64,000 nucleotides of DNA from Thermopolyspora sp040678635 (GCF_040678635.1 NZ_JBFATZ010000002.1:124001-188000), one strand, 5' to 3'; positions 26,209-34,629 are shown, counted from the stretch's first letter. The notes: generated by a model not told the origin, from the letters alone. Program-made: numbers and translations.

Positions 26209-28260
26209 GTGGCCGACGAGGCGGGGCGGCCGGGTCGTGGCGAGCGGCGATCCGGGCGCGAATCCGGGCGTGATCCTGGGCCCGAATCAAGGCCCGAATC
26301 CAGGCCCGAATCAAGGCCCGAATCCAGACGCGGTTTCGGGCGCGGGAGCGGGCGTGACGCCGGGCGGGCCGGGCCGGGAGGACGGGCGCTGCGGGCCGCG
26401 CTGGCGCTCGCGCTGCTGACCCCCGCCCTCACCGCCTGCTTCGCGGAGACGACCCCGCACGAGGCCGTACAGGAGTTCCTGGTCGGCTGGCAGTCCGGCG
26501 AGGAGGAGGGCTTCGCCCGGGCGGCCGAACGCACCGACGGCGACCCGGCCGTCGTGCGGCGGGCGCTCGCCGACGTGGGGCTGCAACTCGACGCGGCCTC
26601 GTTCCGCTTCTCGCTCAAGGGCCTGCAAATGAACGGGGACAACGCGCAGGCGCAGTACCACGCCCAGGTGGACCTGGGGGAGAACAATCCGCTGTGGGAG
26701 TACGACGGCGTGCTGCCGCTGCACCTGGTGGGCAACGTCTGGAAGGTCCGCTGGTCGCCGAGCGTGCTCCATCCGAAGCTGCGGCCGGGGGAGCGCTTCG
26801 CCGTACGCACCAACCCGAACGGTCGCCAGCCCATCCTCGACCGCAAGGGCGACTCCCTGCAGGAGGAGCAGACCGTGTACGTGGCCGGGGTCTACCCGGC
26901 CCGGCTCAAGGATCCGGCGAAGGTCTGCGAGGAGCTCGCCAAAATCACCGGATTTCCGCAGGACCGGCTGCTGAGCCGCATCCGCTCCTCCCCGCCCAAG
27001 GAGCTGGTGCACCTGGCCACGTTCGGCCGGGCCAAGTACGCCCAGCTCCGCGACAAGCTGAAGATCCCGGGCGTCAGCATCTTCACCGATCAGCAGCAGG
27101 TGGCCCCCGCGCCGCCCGAGCAGATCGTCGGCCAGGTCAACGTGGTCACTCCCGAGACCGAGCAGCAGCTCGGCGGCCCGCAGCGGGCCGGCGACACCCT
27201 CGGCCGCAGCGGCCTGCAGAAGGCCTACCAGGACCAGCTCACCGGCTCCACCGAGACGCGCGTCGTCACCGTGGACATCAACACCGGCGAGGAGGTCACC
27301 GAGCTGAACTCCTGGCCCGGGCGGGCCAACACCCCGGTGCGCACCACCATCGACCGCGCCATCCAGTCGGCCGCCGAGCTGTCGGTGAGCGGCGCGGGGC
27401 CGGTCTCCCTGGTCGCCGTGGACACCGCCACCGGCGAGATCCGCGCCGTCGCCACCGAGGACATGCACCAGGAGCGCGACGCCCTCGCCGGCCGCTACCC
27501 GGCCGGGACCGTGTTCTCCTCCGTCGCCGCCGCGGGCATGCTGAAGGCCGGGGTGAGCCCCACCCACAAAGTGCCCTGCACGGGAGACCGCTCGGTCGGC
27601 GGCGCCCGCTTCCAGCAGCGCTCCGTGGGCGTCGGCACCACCCCGACCTTCCAGCAGGACTTCGCGCAGGGCTGCGTCACCGCCCTGGCGTCCATGGCCC
27701 GCCTGGTCGACGGCGGCGCCCTCACCCACGCCGCCGCCGACTTCGGCATCGGCGCGGGCTGGTCGCTCCCGCTCCGGTCGTTCAGCGGCTGGATCCCCGC
27801 CGCGACCAGCGACGCGGAGAAGGCGAAGACCATCGTCGGGCAGAGCGTCAAGGTGAGCCCACTGTCCATGGCCCTGGTCGCCGCCGCGATCGCGGACGGC
27901 ACCTGGCATCCCCCCAAGCTCGTCACCTCGCCGGCGTCGCCCGATCCGACCGCCGAGGTCCCCAACCCGGTCGCCACCGCCCCCGTCACGCTCGACCCCG
28001 CGATGGTGGCCAAGCTGCGGGCGATGATGCGCGAGGGCGTCAAGTCCGGCTCCGCCCGCGCCGCCGCCGCGGGCCGCGACCCCGTGTACGGCATCGCCTC
28101 CGAGGTCACCGACACCGACAAGAAGCAGAACACCCAGTTGTCCTGGTTCATCGGCTGGCAGGGCGACCTGGCCGTCGCCGTCCTGGCCAAGAAGGGCGAC
28201 CCCGCCGCCGTCGCCTCGGTGGCCGGAACGTTCTTCTCCGCCGCCCGCTCGGCGGCCTGA
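26209..28260 (+). CDS. Penicillin-binding-protein-like lipoprotein lacking all catalytic motifs
   Basis: A 683-residue member of the PBP2a/MecA-like class B PBP family, with an NTF2-like MecA_N domain (from TTPHEAVQEFLVGWQSGEEE), a dimerisation-like region, and a transpeptidase fold (about 385-675). The catalytic motifs are gone. The SxxK site is T434-V-F-S437, the SxN site is G488-C-V490, and the KTG site is A630-S-E632. The aligned paralogue at 29530-31152 keeps STFK, SCN and KTG. It should therefore not acylate or bind beta-lactams covalently and may be a structural or regulatory partner. The N-terminus is a 58-residue Arg/Pro/Glu-rich cytoplasmic leader with four RPES-type repeats, then a hydrophobic stretch ending in lipobox LTAC (Cys77). 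The GTG start at 26209 lies four bases from the smpB stop, so the two are likely co-transcribed. The frame is intact and not a visible pseudogene. Confidence 0.88.
   Translation: MADEAGRPGRGERRSGRESGRDPGPESRPESRPESRPESRRGFGRGSGRDAGRAGPGGRALRAALALALLTPALTACFAETTPHEAVQEFLVGWQSGEEEGFARAAERTDGDPAVVRRALADVGLQLDAASFRFSLKGLQMNGDNAQAQYHAQVDLGENNPLWEYDGVLPLHLVGNVWKVRWSPSVLHPKLRPGERFAVRTNPNGRQPILDRKGDSLQEEQTVYVAGVYPARLKDPAKVCEELAKITGFPQDRLLSRIRSSPPKELVHLATFGRAKYAQLRDKLKIPGVSIFTDQQQVAPAPPEQIVGQVNVVTPETEQQLGGPQRAGDTLGRSGLQKAYQDQLTGSTETRVVTVDINTGEEVTELNSWPGRANTPVRTTIDRAIQSAAELSVSGAGPVSLVAVDTATGEIRAVATEDMHQERDALAGRYPAGTVFSSVAAAGMLKAGVSPTHKVPCTGDRSVGGARFQQRSVGVGTTPTFQQDFAQGCVTALASMARLVDGGALTHAAADFGIGAGWSLPLRSFSGWIPAATSDAEKAKTIVGQSVKVSPLSMALVAAAIADGTWHPPKLVTSPASPDPTAEVPNPVATAPVTLDPAMVAKLRAMMREGVKSGSARAAAAGRDPVYGIASEVTDTDKKQNTQLSWFIGWQGDLAVAVLAKKGDPAAVASVAGTFFSAARSAA
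26280..26325 (+). repeat. In-frame 12-base tandem repeat in the PBP-like leader
   Basis: Four 12-base units close to GCCCGAATC(C/A)AG, arranged as two identical 24-base pairs, coding for consecutive Arg-Pro-Glu-Ser units before the membrane segment. Confidence 0.85.
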
Positions 28261-28262
28261 CC

Positions 28263-28289
28263 CGGCCGCCGGAAAAATCCGGGCGGCCG
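28263..28289 (+). terminator. GC-rich hairpin after the PBP-like gene
   Basis: CGGCCGCCGGA (28263-28273), AAAA loop, TCCGGGCGGCCG (28278-28289), an 11-bp stem with one bulged G. There is no T-run, as is common in actinomycetes. The rest of 28261-28612 shows no gene that I can support. Confidence 0.6.
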
Positions 28290-28612
28290 AGCAACCATCG
28301 CCGCCTCGTTTGGCGTCTTACCAGGTGACTGAGCACCGCTTGGGGGGTTGCGGACTCAGTCGCCGTGATGAGACCAGGGCTTCATCTCGGGGGAAGCCCT
28401 GCCGTCCGGACCGGCTCGACCCTGCCGGTCGCCCCCGGGGACCAGCACGCGCCGGTTCCCGGGGGTTCGGACGTTCCCGGGGCTCTCGCCAGCGGCGGAC
28501 CATCCCACGGCGTTTGCGATCGGCGCAACGGCCTGCCGCCGCCGAGCACCGCATGGTCCCCGCCCGCCTCCCTTCGTACGGCATCGGCCCGCCGGCCTGG
28601 CCCGTACGGGAA

Positions 28613-28648
28613 TTGACTTGGCGTGCCCCGTGTTGCTAGGTGTAGGGT
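28613..28648 (+). promoter_or_regulatory. Promoter of ssrA
   Basis: -35 TTGACT at 28613-28618 and -10 TAGGTG at 28637-28642 (18-base spacing), with an overlapping TAGGGT at 28643-28648. This is a near-consensus housekeeping sigma promoter, stronger than those of the neighbouring protein genes. A 5-bp hairpin (GGTCC-GAGA-GGACC) lies in the precursor leader before the mature 5' end. Confidence 0.7.
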
Positions 28649-28686
28649 CGTGCTGGTCCGAGAGGACCGGCGTTGACAACTGCACA

Positions 28687-29069
28687 GGGGGTGACCGGTT
28701 TCGACTTTGTCAGTTCGTGTTGAGGGAAGCGGGCCGAGGACGGCGGACATAACCTCGTTAATCCTGTGACCGCACAACCAATAAGTGCCAATTCCAAGGC
28801 CACCGTGGGCAGCCAGCGCGAGCTGGCTCTCGCTGCCTAAGCGAGTAGACCCACTGTCAGCCCGGGATCGCCTCCGGCCCGGTGCTGGCATCGCTAGGAG
28901 GCTCAACCGTTCGGCCCGGCCACGGGGCTGATCGGGAAACCTCACAGTGGCTGAGCCCGTCGGCGACTAGCCTGCGTGATCGCCGGGGCTGAGAAAAGCA
29001 CAGCAGGCTGCGCCCGGAGAAGCCTTGACCCGATGGCGAAGGACGCGGGTTCGATTCCCGCCACCTCCA
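28687..29069 (+). ncRNA. ssrA: Transfer-messenger RNA (tmRNA)
   Basis: tmRNA rescues stalled ribosomes and tags the unfinished protein for degradation. The 5' end GGGGGTGACCGGTTTCGACT is the family signature. The acceptor stem pairs GGGGGTG (28687-28693) with CACCTCC (29062-29068), with one G-U pair, and A29069 is the discriminator. The T-arm reads GGGTTCGATTCCC. The CCA tail is not encoded, since ACTCG follows. The tag reading frame runs from GCC 28787 to TAA 28838-28840 and encodes ANSKATVGSQRELALAA, 17 residues ending in the usual ALAA degron. About 383 nt is normal size. smpB lies upstream and a long hairpin follows the 3' end. Confidence 0.97.
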
Positions 29070-29080
29070 CTCGAAGGTGG

Positions 29081-29123
29081 GAGGCCCATGGTCGCGAGCC
29101 GTAGGCTCGCTCCCGTGGGCCTT
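29081..29123 (+). terminator. Terminator hairpin of ssrA
   Basis: AGGCCCA (29082-29088) pairs with TGGGCCTT (29116-29123). Inside it GCGAGCC (29094-29100) and GGCTCGC (29104-29110) form a perfect 7-bp stem with a 3-base loop. The position, just after the tmRNA 3' end, suits termination. Confidence 0.7.
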
Positions 29124-29166
29124 CTCGTCGTTCTGCCCGGGGGGCGACCCCCGGACCCTCGATGTG

Positions 29167-29360
29167 AAGGGGACTCCGTCCCCCTCACGCTCCCCGGTAA
29201 GGTCCTCGCTTCGCGAGGGCCCTTCTCCAATTGGCCCGGCGGGCTTGGCGGGCGGCGTTGTTTATGAGGGGGACTCCGCCCCTCACGCCTCCCGGTGAGT
29301 TCCTCGCTTCGCGAGGGCACTTCTCCATGTGGCTGGCGGGCCTCGGTGGGCGGCGTTGCT
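29167..29360. repeat. Two imperfect 95-bp direct repeats downstream of ssrA
   Basis: Units at about 29167-29261 and 29266-29360 share GGGGACTCCG..CCCTCACGC, CCCGGT, TCCTCGCTTCGCGAGGGC, CTTCTCCA, GGCGGGC and GGGCGGCGTTG blocks in order. Each holds a hairpin CCTCGC-TTC-GCGAGG. No ORF with coding character was seen. The remaining 29361-29529 is an ordinary spacer before the PBP start. Confidence 0.75.
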
Positions 29361-29529
29361 GCGGCGGACGGTCCTAAAACACCGAGTTTCCCGGGACGAA
29401 CAGGCGATTCATTCGACATTGGATTGCGGCCCGCCCGAGTCTCGATCGTTAGCGGTCGGCGGTGAGGATGAGCATGATCGCCTTCGTGGCTCTGTCTGCC
29501 GAACGCCTACCGCTGTGGAGTGGACTGGG

Positions 29530-31152
29530 ATGCGGAATCCGCGGCTCGTCGTGCTGATCGGCGCGGTGGCCGCGATCGTGGCGTTCGGCGTGTACGGAGT
29601 GGTGGTCGCCCTGGCTCCCGGCACGACCTCCACGGCGGAGCTCGAACCTGCTCCCACCCTGCGGGAGGCCGGCCCGTCCGCGTCCGCGCCGGAGCCCGAT
29701 CCTGCGTTCACCACGCCCGCGCCCGATTCCACCGCGACGGTGGCACAAGTCGAGGGTCCCGAGGTCACGGCGACACGGTTCCTCGCCGCATGGCAGATCG
29801 GCGACCTTCCCGCCATGGCCACCCTGGTCGCCGACCCCCCGGCCGACTTCGCCGACCGGCATCGCGATTTCGACGCCGATCTGCGGGTCACGTCGCTGTC
29901 CCTCAGCGCCGGCGGCCTGCGCCACCAGGGCGAGGGGATGGCGGAGATGTCCTTTTCGGGGGTACGCCAGGTCGCCGGGCTGGGCCGTCCCTGGGCGTTC
30001 TCCTCGGTGCTGCGTCTCGCCCTGCGCGACGGCGGGTGGAAGGTGCTGTGGTCTCCGGAGACGATGCACCCCTCGCTCAAGGACGGGGGGAGCCTGCGGC
30101 TGGTGGAGAAGCAGGTCGTCCGCGCGGCCACGCTCACCATGGAGGGCAAGCCGTTCCCCGCCGACAGCAGGGCGGGCGACTACTTCACCGGACTGGGCAC
30201 CCGGAGCGTCGAACTGTCCATCGAGGAGGTGCCCTCCGGCCGGGTGCTGGTCACCTCCCGCGTCGCGCCTGCACCCGGGAAGCGGACCACCATCTCCGGG
30301 CGGGTGCAGACGGCCGCCGCGCGGGCGCTTGACGGCGTCGCGGAACCCGCTGCGATCGTGGCCGTGGACGTCGAAACCGGCCAGGTGCGGGCCGTGGCGG
30401 ACACGCTGGGCGGCAGGCAGGCGTTCATCGGGCTGTTCCCGCCCGGCTCGACGTTCAAGGTGGTGACCGCCGCCGCGCTGCTGCGCAGCGGGCTCACCCC
30501 GGAGTCGCCGGTGGCGTGCCCCGGCAAATACACGATTCCCGGCGGGCGCACCTTCTCCAACGCCGACGGCGCCGATCGCGGCACGGTGAGCTTCGCCCGG
30601 GCGTTCGCGCTGTCGTGCAACACCACCTTCGTCCAGCAGGCCCACGACCGGCTGCGCGACGACCGGCTGCGGGCCGAGGCCGCGGACCGGTTCGGGTTCC
30701 GGGAGAAGCCCGGGCTCAGCTACTGCCGCATCCGGCCGTACCAGAGCCTGGACGAGCTGGGCTCCGACGCGATCGGGCAGAACTCCGTGCAGGCCAGCCC
30801 GCTGTGCATGGCGGAGGTCGCCGCGGCGGTCGCGAGCGGCGTCTGGAGACCGGCGGTGCTGAGCGCGGAACCGCCCGCCGACTCGCCGCCCGCGGTGTCC
30901 CTCGACGAGAACGTCGCCGCGAGCCTGCGCGGCATGATGCGGGCCGTGGTGACCGAGGGTACGGCCGCCCAGGCGGGGCTGCCGCCGGACACCGCGGGCA
31001 AGACCGGCACCGCCGAGGTGGCGGGGCAGCGGTCCCACGCCTGGTTCATCGGCTACCGAGGCTCCATCGCCTTCGCCGTGTTCGTCCGCAACGGCGGGGC
31101 CGGCGGCGATGCGGCGGCCCCGCTCGCGGCCAAGTTCCTCAGGGGGCTTTAG
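29530..31152 (+). CDS. Penicillin-binding protein, transpeptidase with MecA_N domain (catalytically intact)
   Basis: A 540-residue class B PBP-type transpeptidase that cross-links peptidoglycan outside the membrane. One N-terminal membrane anchor (LVVLIGAVAAIVAFGVYGVV) is followed by a proline-rich linker. A MecA_N/NTF2-like domain comes next (from VTATRFLAAWQIGDLPAMAT), then the transpeptidase domain with Ser307-T-F-Lys310 in FPPGSTFKVV, Ser362-C-Asn364 in ALSCNTTF, and Lys491-T-Gly493 in AGKTGTAEV. All three motifs are intact. ATG 29530 follows GGAG at workable distance. The paralogue before ssrA has lost all three motifs, so the two may be a working and non-working pair. MecA_N proteins often show low beta-lactam affinity, but that cannot be read from the sequence. 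Confidence 0.93.
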   Translation: MRNPRLVVLIGAVAAIVAFGVYGVVVALAPGTTSTAELEPAPTLREAGPSASAPEPDPAFTTPAPDSTATVAQVEGPEVTATRFLAAWQIGDLPAMATLVADPPADFADRHRDFDADLRVTSLSLSAGGLRHQGEGMAEMSFSGVRQVAGLGRPWAFSSVLRLALRDGGWKVLWSPETMHPSLKDGGSLRLVEKQVVRAATLTMEGKPFPADSRAGDYFTGLGTRSVELSIEEVPSGRVLVTSRVAPAPGKRTTISGRVQTAAARALDGVAEPAAIVAVDVETGQVRAVADTLGGRQAFIGLFPPGSTFKVVTAAALLRSGLTPESPVACPGKYTIPGGRTFSNADGADRGTVSFARAFALSCNTTFVQQAHDRLRDDRLRAEAADRFGFREKPGLSYCRIRPYQSLDELGSDAIGQNSVQASPLCMAEVAAAVASGVWRPAVLSAEPPADSPPAVSLDENVAASLRGMMRAVVTEGTAAQAGLPPDTAGKTGTAEVAGQRSHAWFIGYRGSIAFAVFVRNGGAGGDAAAPLAAKFLRGL

Positions 31153-31307
31153 ATGGGGGCTTCAACGGTCCCCGGCCGCCCTCCAGGCGACCACCCGAGC
31201 GCCTGCGCATCGAGCGGCGTCCTCGGGCGGTCGCGGGCAGAACGCGGGTCGCGATTGTCAGCCATAAAAACATATGAATGCGATATCTAACGCCGTGCGC
31301 GCCTTTC

Positions 31308-31341
31308 CCTCGTGGGCGCCGTAGGCGCGGCGCCCACGAGG
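31308..31341. terminator. Perfect 13-bp hairpin after the PBP gene
   Basis: CCTCGTGGGCGCC (31308-31320) and GGCGCCCACGAGG (31329-31341) with an 8-base loop. It lies in the 466-bp spacer 31153-31618 between the PBP gene and the receiver gene. Position and strength suit a terminator; nothing else convincing was found in the spacer. Confidence 0.6.
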
Positions 31342-31618
31342 AGGTGGCGTTCAGTGCATGGCCGATCGGGGCGGTGATCGGAGGACGAGGGCGCTCGTCC
31401 CGTCGGGATCCCGACCTGCCCGGACGGTGGATGTAGCGGTTTTCGGGTGCTCCCCGATGACGCTGATGGGACGTGTGGCGGACCTGGTCAGTGGGTGAAG
31501 GGCTGGCCGGTGGGGCTCGTGTCTGCTGCCGAGGAGTCCGCTTATGGGCACCTGATGTCAGATCGGTCATTGTGGAAGAAGGCGCGGACGTGCCTGTTAC
31601 CACCGGAGGAATGCGGCG

Positions 31619-31981
31619 ATGCGTGTGCTTGTCGTCGAGGACGAAGGGTCCCTCGCGAACCGGATCGCCGTCTCGTTACGAGGGAGCGACATCGCCGTTG
31701 AGGTCGTTCACGACGGCGACGAGGCGTTGCGGCGGCTGGCCAAGGACGGCTTCGACGTGATCGTGCTCGACGGGGATCCGCCGTCGGCGGGCGAGGAGGA
31801 GATCTTCGGCTGGATCGCCCGAGAGCGCTCTCGCAGCCGCCTGCTCATGCTCACCAAGGCGGGCGACGTGATGGCACGCATCGAGGCCCTCTCCCAAGGC
31901 GCCGACGACTGCATCGCCAAGCCCTTCGCCGTCGCCGAGCTGGTCGCGCGGGTACGCGCCCTCGGCCGCCGCCGCGTGTGA
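31619..31981 (+). CDS. Stand-alone response-regulator receiver protein
   Basis: A 120-residue CheY-like receiver domain of OmpR-family type with no output domain. The acidic pocket is Glu7/Asp8 (LVVEDE), the phosphoacceptor Asp51 is in VIVLDGD, the switch Thr is in LLMLTKAGD, and the Lys lies in DDCIAKPF. The chain stops at RVRALGRRRV, exactly where an OmpR-type regulator would continue through its linker into the winged helix. It may be a truncated OmpR regulator or a genuine single-domain receiver. No histidine kinase is in the window. GGAGG lies ten bases upstream of ATG 31619. It converges with the HtrA-like gene six bases away. Confidence 0.85.
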   Translation: MRVLVVEDEGSLANRIAVSLRGSDIAVEVVHDGDEALRRLAKDGFDVIVLDGDPPSAGEEEIFGWIARERSRSRLLMLTKAGDVMARIEALSQGADDCIAKPFAVAELVARVRALGRRRV

Positions 31982-31987
31982 GGCGCG

Positions 31988-33094
31988 TCATCCCTCCTTG
32001 AGCTCGTCGAGGGTCACGTTCACCGAGGTGGCCGAGCCGTCGGGGCGCCGGACGTCCACCTTCACCCTGTCGCCCGGTTTGAGGGTGGCGAGGACCTCCA
32101 AGAGGGCCTGGCTGGTGGGGGTGGGGGTGCCGTTGACGGCGGTGATGATGTCGCCGGCCCTGATTCCGGCCTTGGCGGCGGGGCCTCCGGGGACCGCCTC
32201 GAAGACGCCGACGCCGGCGGGCTGATTGTCGCGGCCCACGACCGTGTTCACCCGGACGCCGAGGGCGGCGCGGCGGGTGTTGACGACCTGGCCGTTCTTG
32301 ATGATCTGGTCGGCGACGTCCTTGGCCGTGTTGCTGGGGATGGCGAAGCCGATGCCCTCGGCGGCGCCGCCGCCGAGTTGCGGGTCGGTGGCCGCCAGCG
32401 TGGGGATGCCGATGACCTCGCCGGCCAGGTTCACCAGGGCGCCGCCGCTGTTGCCGGGGTTGATCGCGGCCGAGGTCTGGATCGCGTTGGTGATGGTGGC
32501 GCCGGGGGAGCCCTGCTCCTGCGGCTCGGTGATGGTACGGCCGGTGGCGGAGATGATGCCGTTGGTCACGCTGCCGGAGAAGCCGAGCGGGTTGCCCATC
32601 GCGAGCACGATCTGGCCGACCTTGGACTTGCTGGAGTCGCCGAAGGTGGCGGGGGCGAGCCCGGAGGCGTTGTCGACCTTGATGACGGCGAGGTCGCCGA
32701 GCGGGAACGACGCCACGAGCCGGGCGGTCCGCGGCGACCCTCCGGTGGCCAGCGTGACCTGGAACGTCTTTGAATTGCCTACAACGTGGGCGTTTGTCAC
32801 GATATGACCGTCATTGTCGTATACGACGCCCGAGCCGAGGCCGTCCGAGGTGTTGATCTGCACGATCGAGCGGAGGACGCGGTTGATCACTTCGACGTAG
32901 GCGTTCTCCAGCGCCGCCGCGGCCCCGGGCACGGGGATGGGGCTGCCGGTGGCGGTGGCCGTCCCTGTGGCGGTGGGGGTGGCGGAGGGCGACGTGGGGC
33001 CCGGCGCGCTCGTGGCCGGACTGCCTGCCGCTCCGCAACCGGAGATGAGCACGAGGGCCAGCGCTCCGGCGGGGATGAACCGATGTGTCCACAT
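31988..33094 (-). CDS. HtrA/DegP-type serine protease lipoprotein with PDZ domain
   Basis: A 368-residue envelope protease for quality control of exported proteins. It has a lipoprotein signal peptide with lipobox LISGC (Cys20) and a Ser/Thr/Pro linker (22-57). The trypsin-like domain carries His103 in TNAHVVG, Asp134 in LGDLAVI and Ser216 in NPGNSGGAL. A C-terminal PDZ domain follows (about 275-365, GVFEAVPGGPAAKAGIRAGD). Anchoring by a lipid instead of the usual membrane helix is the notable variation. ATG 33094 is used although the upstream ribosome site is weak. It is divergent from the proline-rich membrane protein gene (239-bp spacer). Confidence 0.92.
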   Translation of the reverse strand: MWTHRFIPAGALALVLISGCGAAGSPATSAPGPTSPSATPTATGTATATGSPIPVPGAAAALENAYVEVINRVLRSIVQINTSDGLGSGVVYDNDGHIVTNAHVVGNSKTFQVTLATGGSPRTARLVASFPLGDLAVIKVDNASGLAPATFGDSSKSKVGQIVLAMGNPLGFSGSVTNGIISATGRTITEPQEQGSPGATITNAIQTSAAINPGNSGGALVNLAGEVIGIPTLAATDPQLGGGAAEGIGFAIPSNTAKDVADQIIKNGQVVNTRRAALGVRVNTVVGRDNQPAGVGVFEAVPGGPAAKAGIRAGDIITAVNGTPTPTSQALLEVLATLKPGDRVKVDVRRPDGSATSVNVTLDELKEG

Positions 33095-33300
33095 ATCAAG
33101 CTGATTCCCGGCAGCAGAGGGAAGATGCCGCCCTCGCGAAAGGCGTAGCGGTGGCGGCGTCGCTCCCGCTCCCGCTTGCGAACGCGTCGCTTCCTGCGGG
33201 AGGTGCGGCCATAGTGGATAAGTTCACTTTTGTTCGTTCAGACGGCTACTGACCTGCGGCAATGCGTGCATCCGTGGCCGAAGTGTGATGGCACCCGCTC

Positions 33301-33318
33301 CACGAAGGGACCTTCGTG
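33301..33318. promoter_or_regulatory. Perfect 8-bp inverted repeat next to a -10 element
   Basis: CACGAAGG-GA-CCTTCGTG, followed three bases later by TAGCCT (33322-33327), itself six bases before ATG 33334. This is a classic operator placement over the -35 region of a leaderless promoter. Confidence 0.65.
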
Positions 33319-33333
33319 ACGTAGCCTGCCCAC

Positions 33334-34629
33334 ATGGCGGAAGGCGGCGGAAACAAGGCTGGTCGCCCGGAACCCGGGCGGCCCTCCGTTTTCATTCCCT
33401 CCTACGACGCCCCGACGACACCGCTTCCCAAGATCCGGCCGGGTGACGTGCCGCCGCAGCCCGATGCGCCGAAGCCCGGCGTCCAGCGACCCGAGGACCA
33501 GAAGGGCGGCGCCGACGCGCCGCAACAGTTCCGGGTCGTGCCGCCGACGTCCAAACCTTCGTACGGGCCGATCCCCGGGGTGGTCCCGCGCGTATCTCCG
33601 GGTGTGTCCGACGACCCGAGATCCCGGCCCGCCGCCGAGCCGTCCACGCCGACGCCCCCCGGCTCCTCCGGCCCCCCAGGTCCCCCAGGCCCTCCCGGCC
33701 TTTACGCCGGGTCCGGCGCGGAGGACCCCGACACGACCGTCAACGTGCGGCGGCGTCAGGGCGTTGGACCGTTCCCGGCGCAGCCGCAGCGTCCGTTTCC
33801 GCCCGACCAACTGCGACCGAGCGCGACGACGCCGCCGACGTTCCTCGCCGAGACGGCGTCGAAGCCGCGCAAGCCGTTGAATGGGCTGCTTCTCCGCATC
33901 GGAGACATCCCGCTGCGCGCCGTCTACACCGTCGCCGCGCTCATCGCCACGATCGCCGCCGTCGTGCTGGTCTTCACGGTCTTCGCGGAGGAGGGCCCGA
34001 AGGACACGGCCAACGCCGCCCGAGCCCAGCCCACGGGGACCGGCGGCACCGCGGCCCCGAACACGGCGACCCCCGCGCCGACGGCCGTGCGACTGCCTCC
34101 GGTTCCGCGGGCGCAGACGCTGACCACGCTGTCCGGCAAGGCGGCCACGGTCATCGGCTTGGTGGTGGACGACAAGTCCGGATTCACCTATGCCCGCCTC
34201 GGCGCCCCGTGGACCAAGGCCACCTTCGCGCCGTTCACCGCCGCGCAGCGCGTCGGCAAGGGGTCGTCGCCGCGCACGATGATCGCCTCCGGACCGCTGC
34301 CCGGCGCGGCTCCCGCCGGGCTGAACACCCTCACCGAGTACCGCGACCTCGCGGCGAAGACGGCCCGCTGGACCCTGCGCTTCCAGCCGACGCCCACCAA
34401 GGTCACCTGGACCGCCTCCCAGCCGCTCGCCGGCGGCAAGGGCTGGGTGCTCGGTTACCGCGTGAGCTACCAGGTGCAGGGCAAGACGCGCACCTCCCAG
34501 GCGGTCGTCGTGGTCGCCGACACCGGCAAGAAGAAGCCCGGCGTCCTGTTCGCCACGGTCGCCGGCTCCCACAAGAGCCAGTATCGCGACCTCAACACCC
34601 TCGTCACGTCGATCCAGCGCGCTCCCTGA
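33334..34629 (+). CDS. Proline-rich single-pass membrane protein
   Basis: A 431-residue protein I cannot assign to a function. Residues 1-190 are a disordered, Pro/Ala/Arg-rich cytoplasmic part, with short PPGPPGPPG blocks at about 110-121. One membrane helix follows (VYTVAALIATIAAVVLVFTVF, about 199-219), then a Thr/Ala/Pro linker. The globular extracytoplasmic domain (about 265-431) contains FTYARLGAPWTKATFAPFT and GWVLGYRVSYQVQGKTRTSQ. This layout resembles actinobacterial membrane proteins with a small extracellular sensor or adhesion domain. The start ATG lies six bases after TAGCCT, and a perfect inverted repeat covers the -35 region. Confidence 0.78.
   Translation: MAEGGGNKAGRPEPGRPSVFIPSYDAPTTPLPKIRPGDVPPQPDAPKPGVQRPEDQKGGADAPQQFRVVPPTSKPSYGPIPGVVPRVSPGVSDDPRSRPAAEPSTPTPPGSSGPPGPPGPPGLYAGSGAEDPDTTVNVRRRQGVGPFPAQPQRPFPPDQLRPSATTPPTFLAETASKPRKPLNGLLLRIGDIPLRAVYTVAALIATIAAVVLVFTVFAEEGPKDTANAARAQPTGTGGTAAPNTATPAPTAVRLPPVPRAQTLTTLSGKAATVIGLVVDDKSGFTYARLGAPWTKATFAPFTAAQRVGKGSSPRTMIASGPLPGAAPAGLNTLTEYRDLAAKTARWTLRFQPTPTKVTWTASQPLAGGKGWVLGYRVSYQVQGKTRTSQAVVVVADTGKKKPGVLFATVAGSHKSQYRDLNTLVTSIQRAP

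Noticed and set aside
26209..28260. Calling the motif-less PBP a pseudogene
   Set aside because: The frame is open for 683 codons with signal, MecA_N and transpeptidase folds intact and normal codon use; loss is limited to catalytic residues.
28261..28612. tRNA or extra small RNA gene before ssrA
   Set aside because: No acceptor-stem pairing with a T-loop GTTCRA in position was found, only a hairpin after the PBP-like gene.
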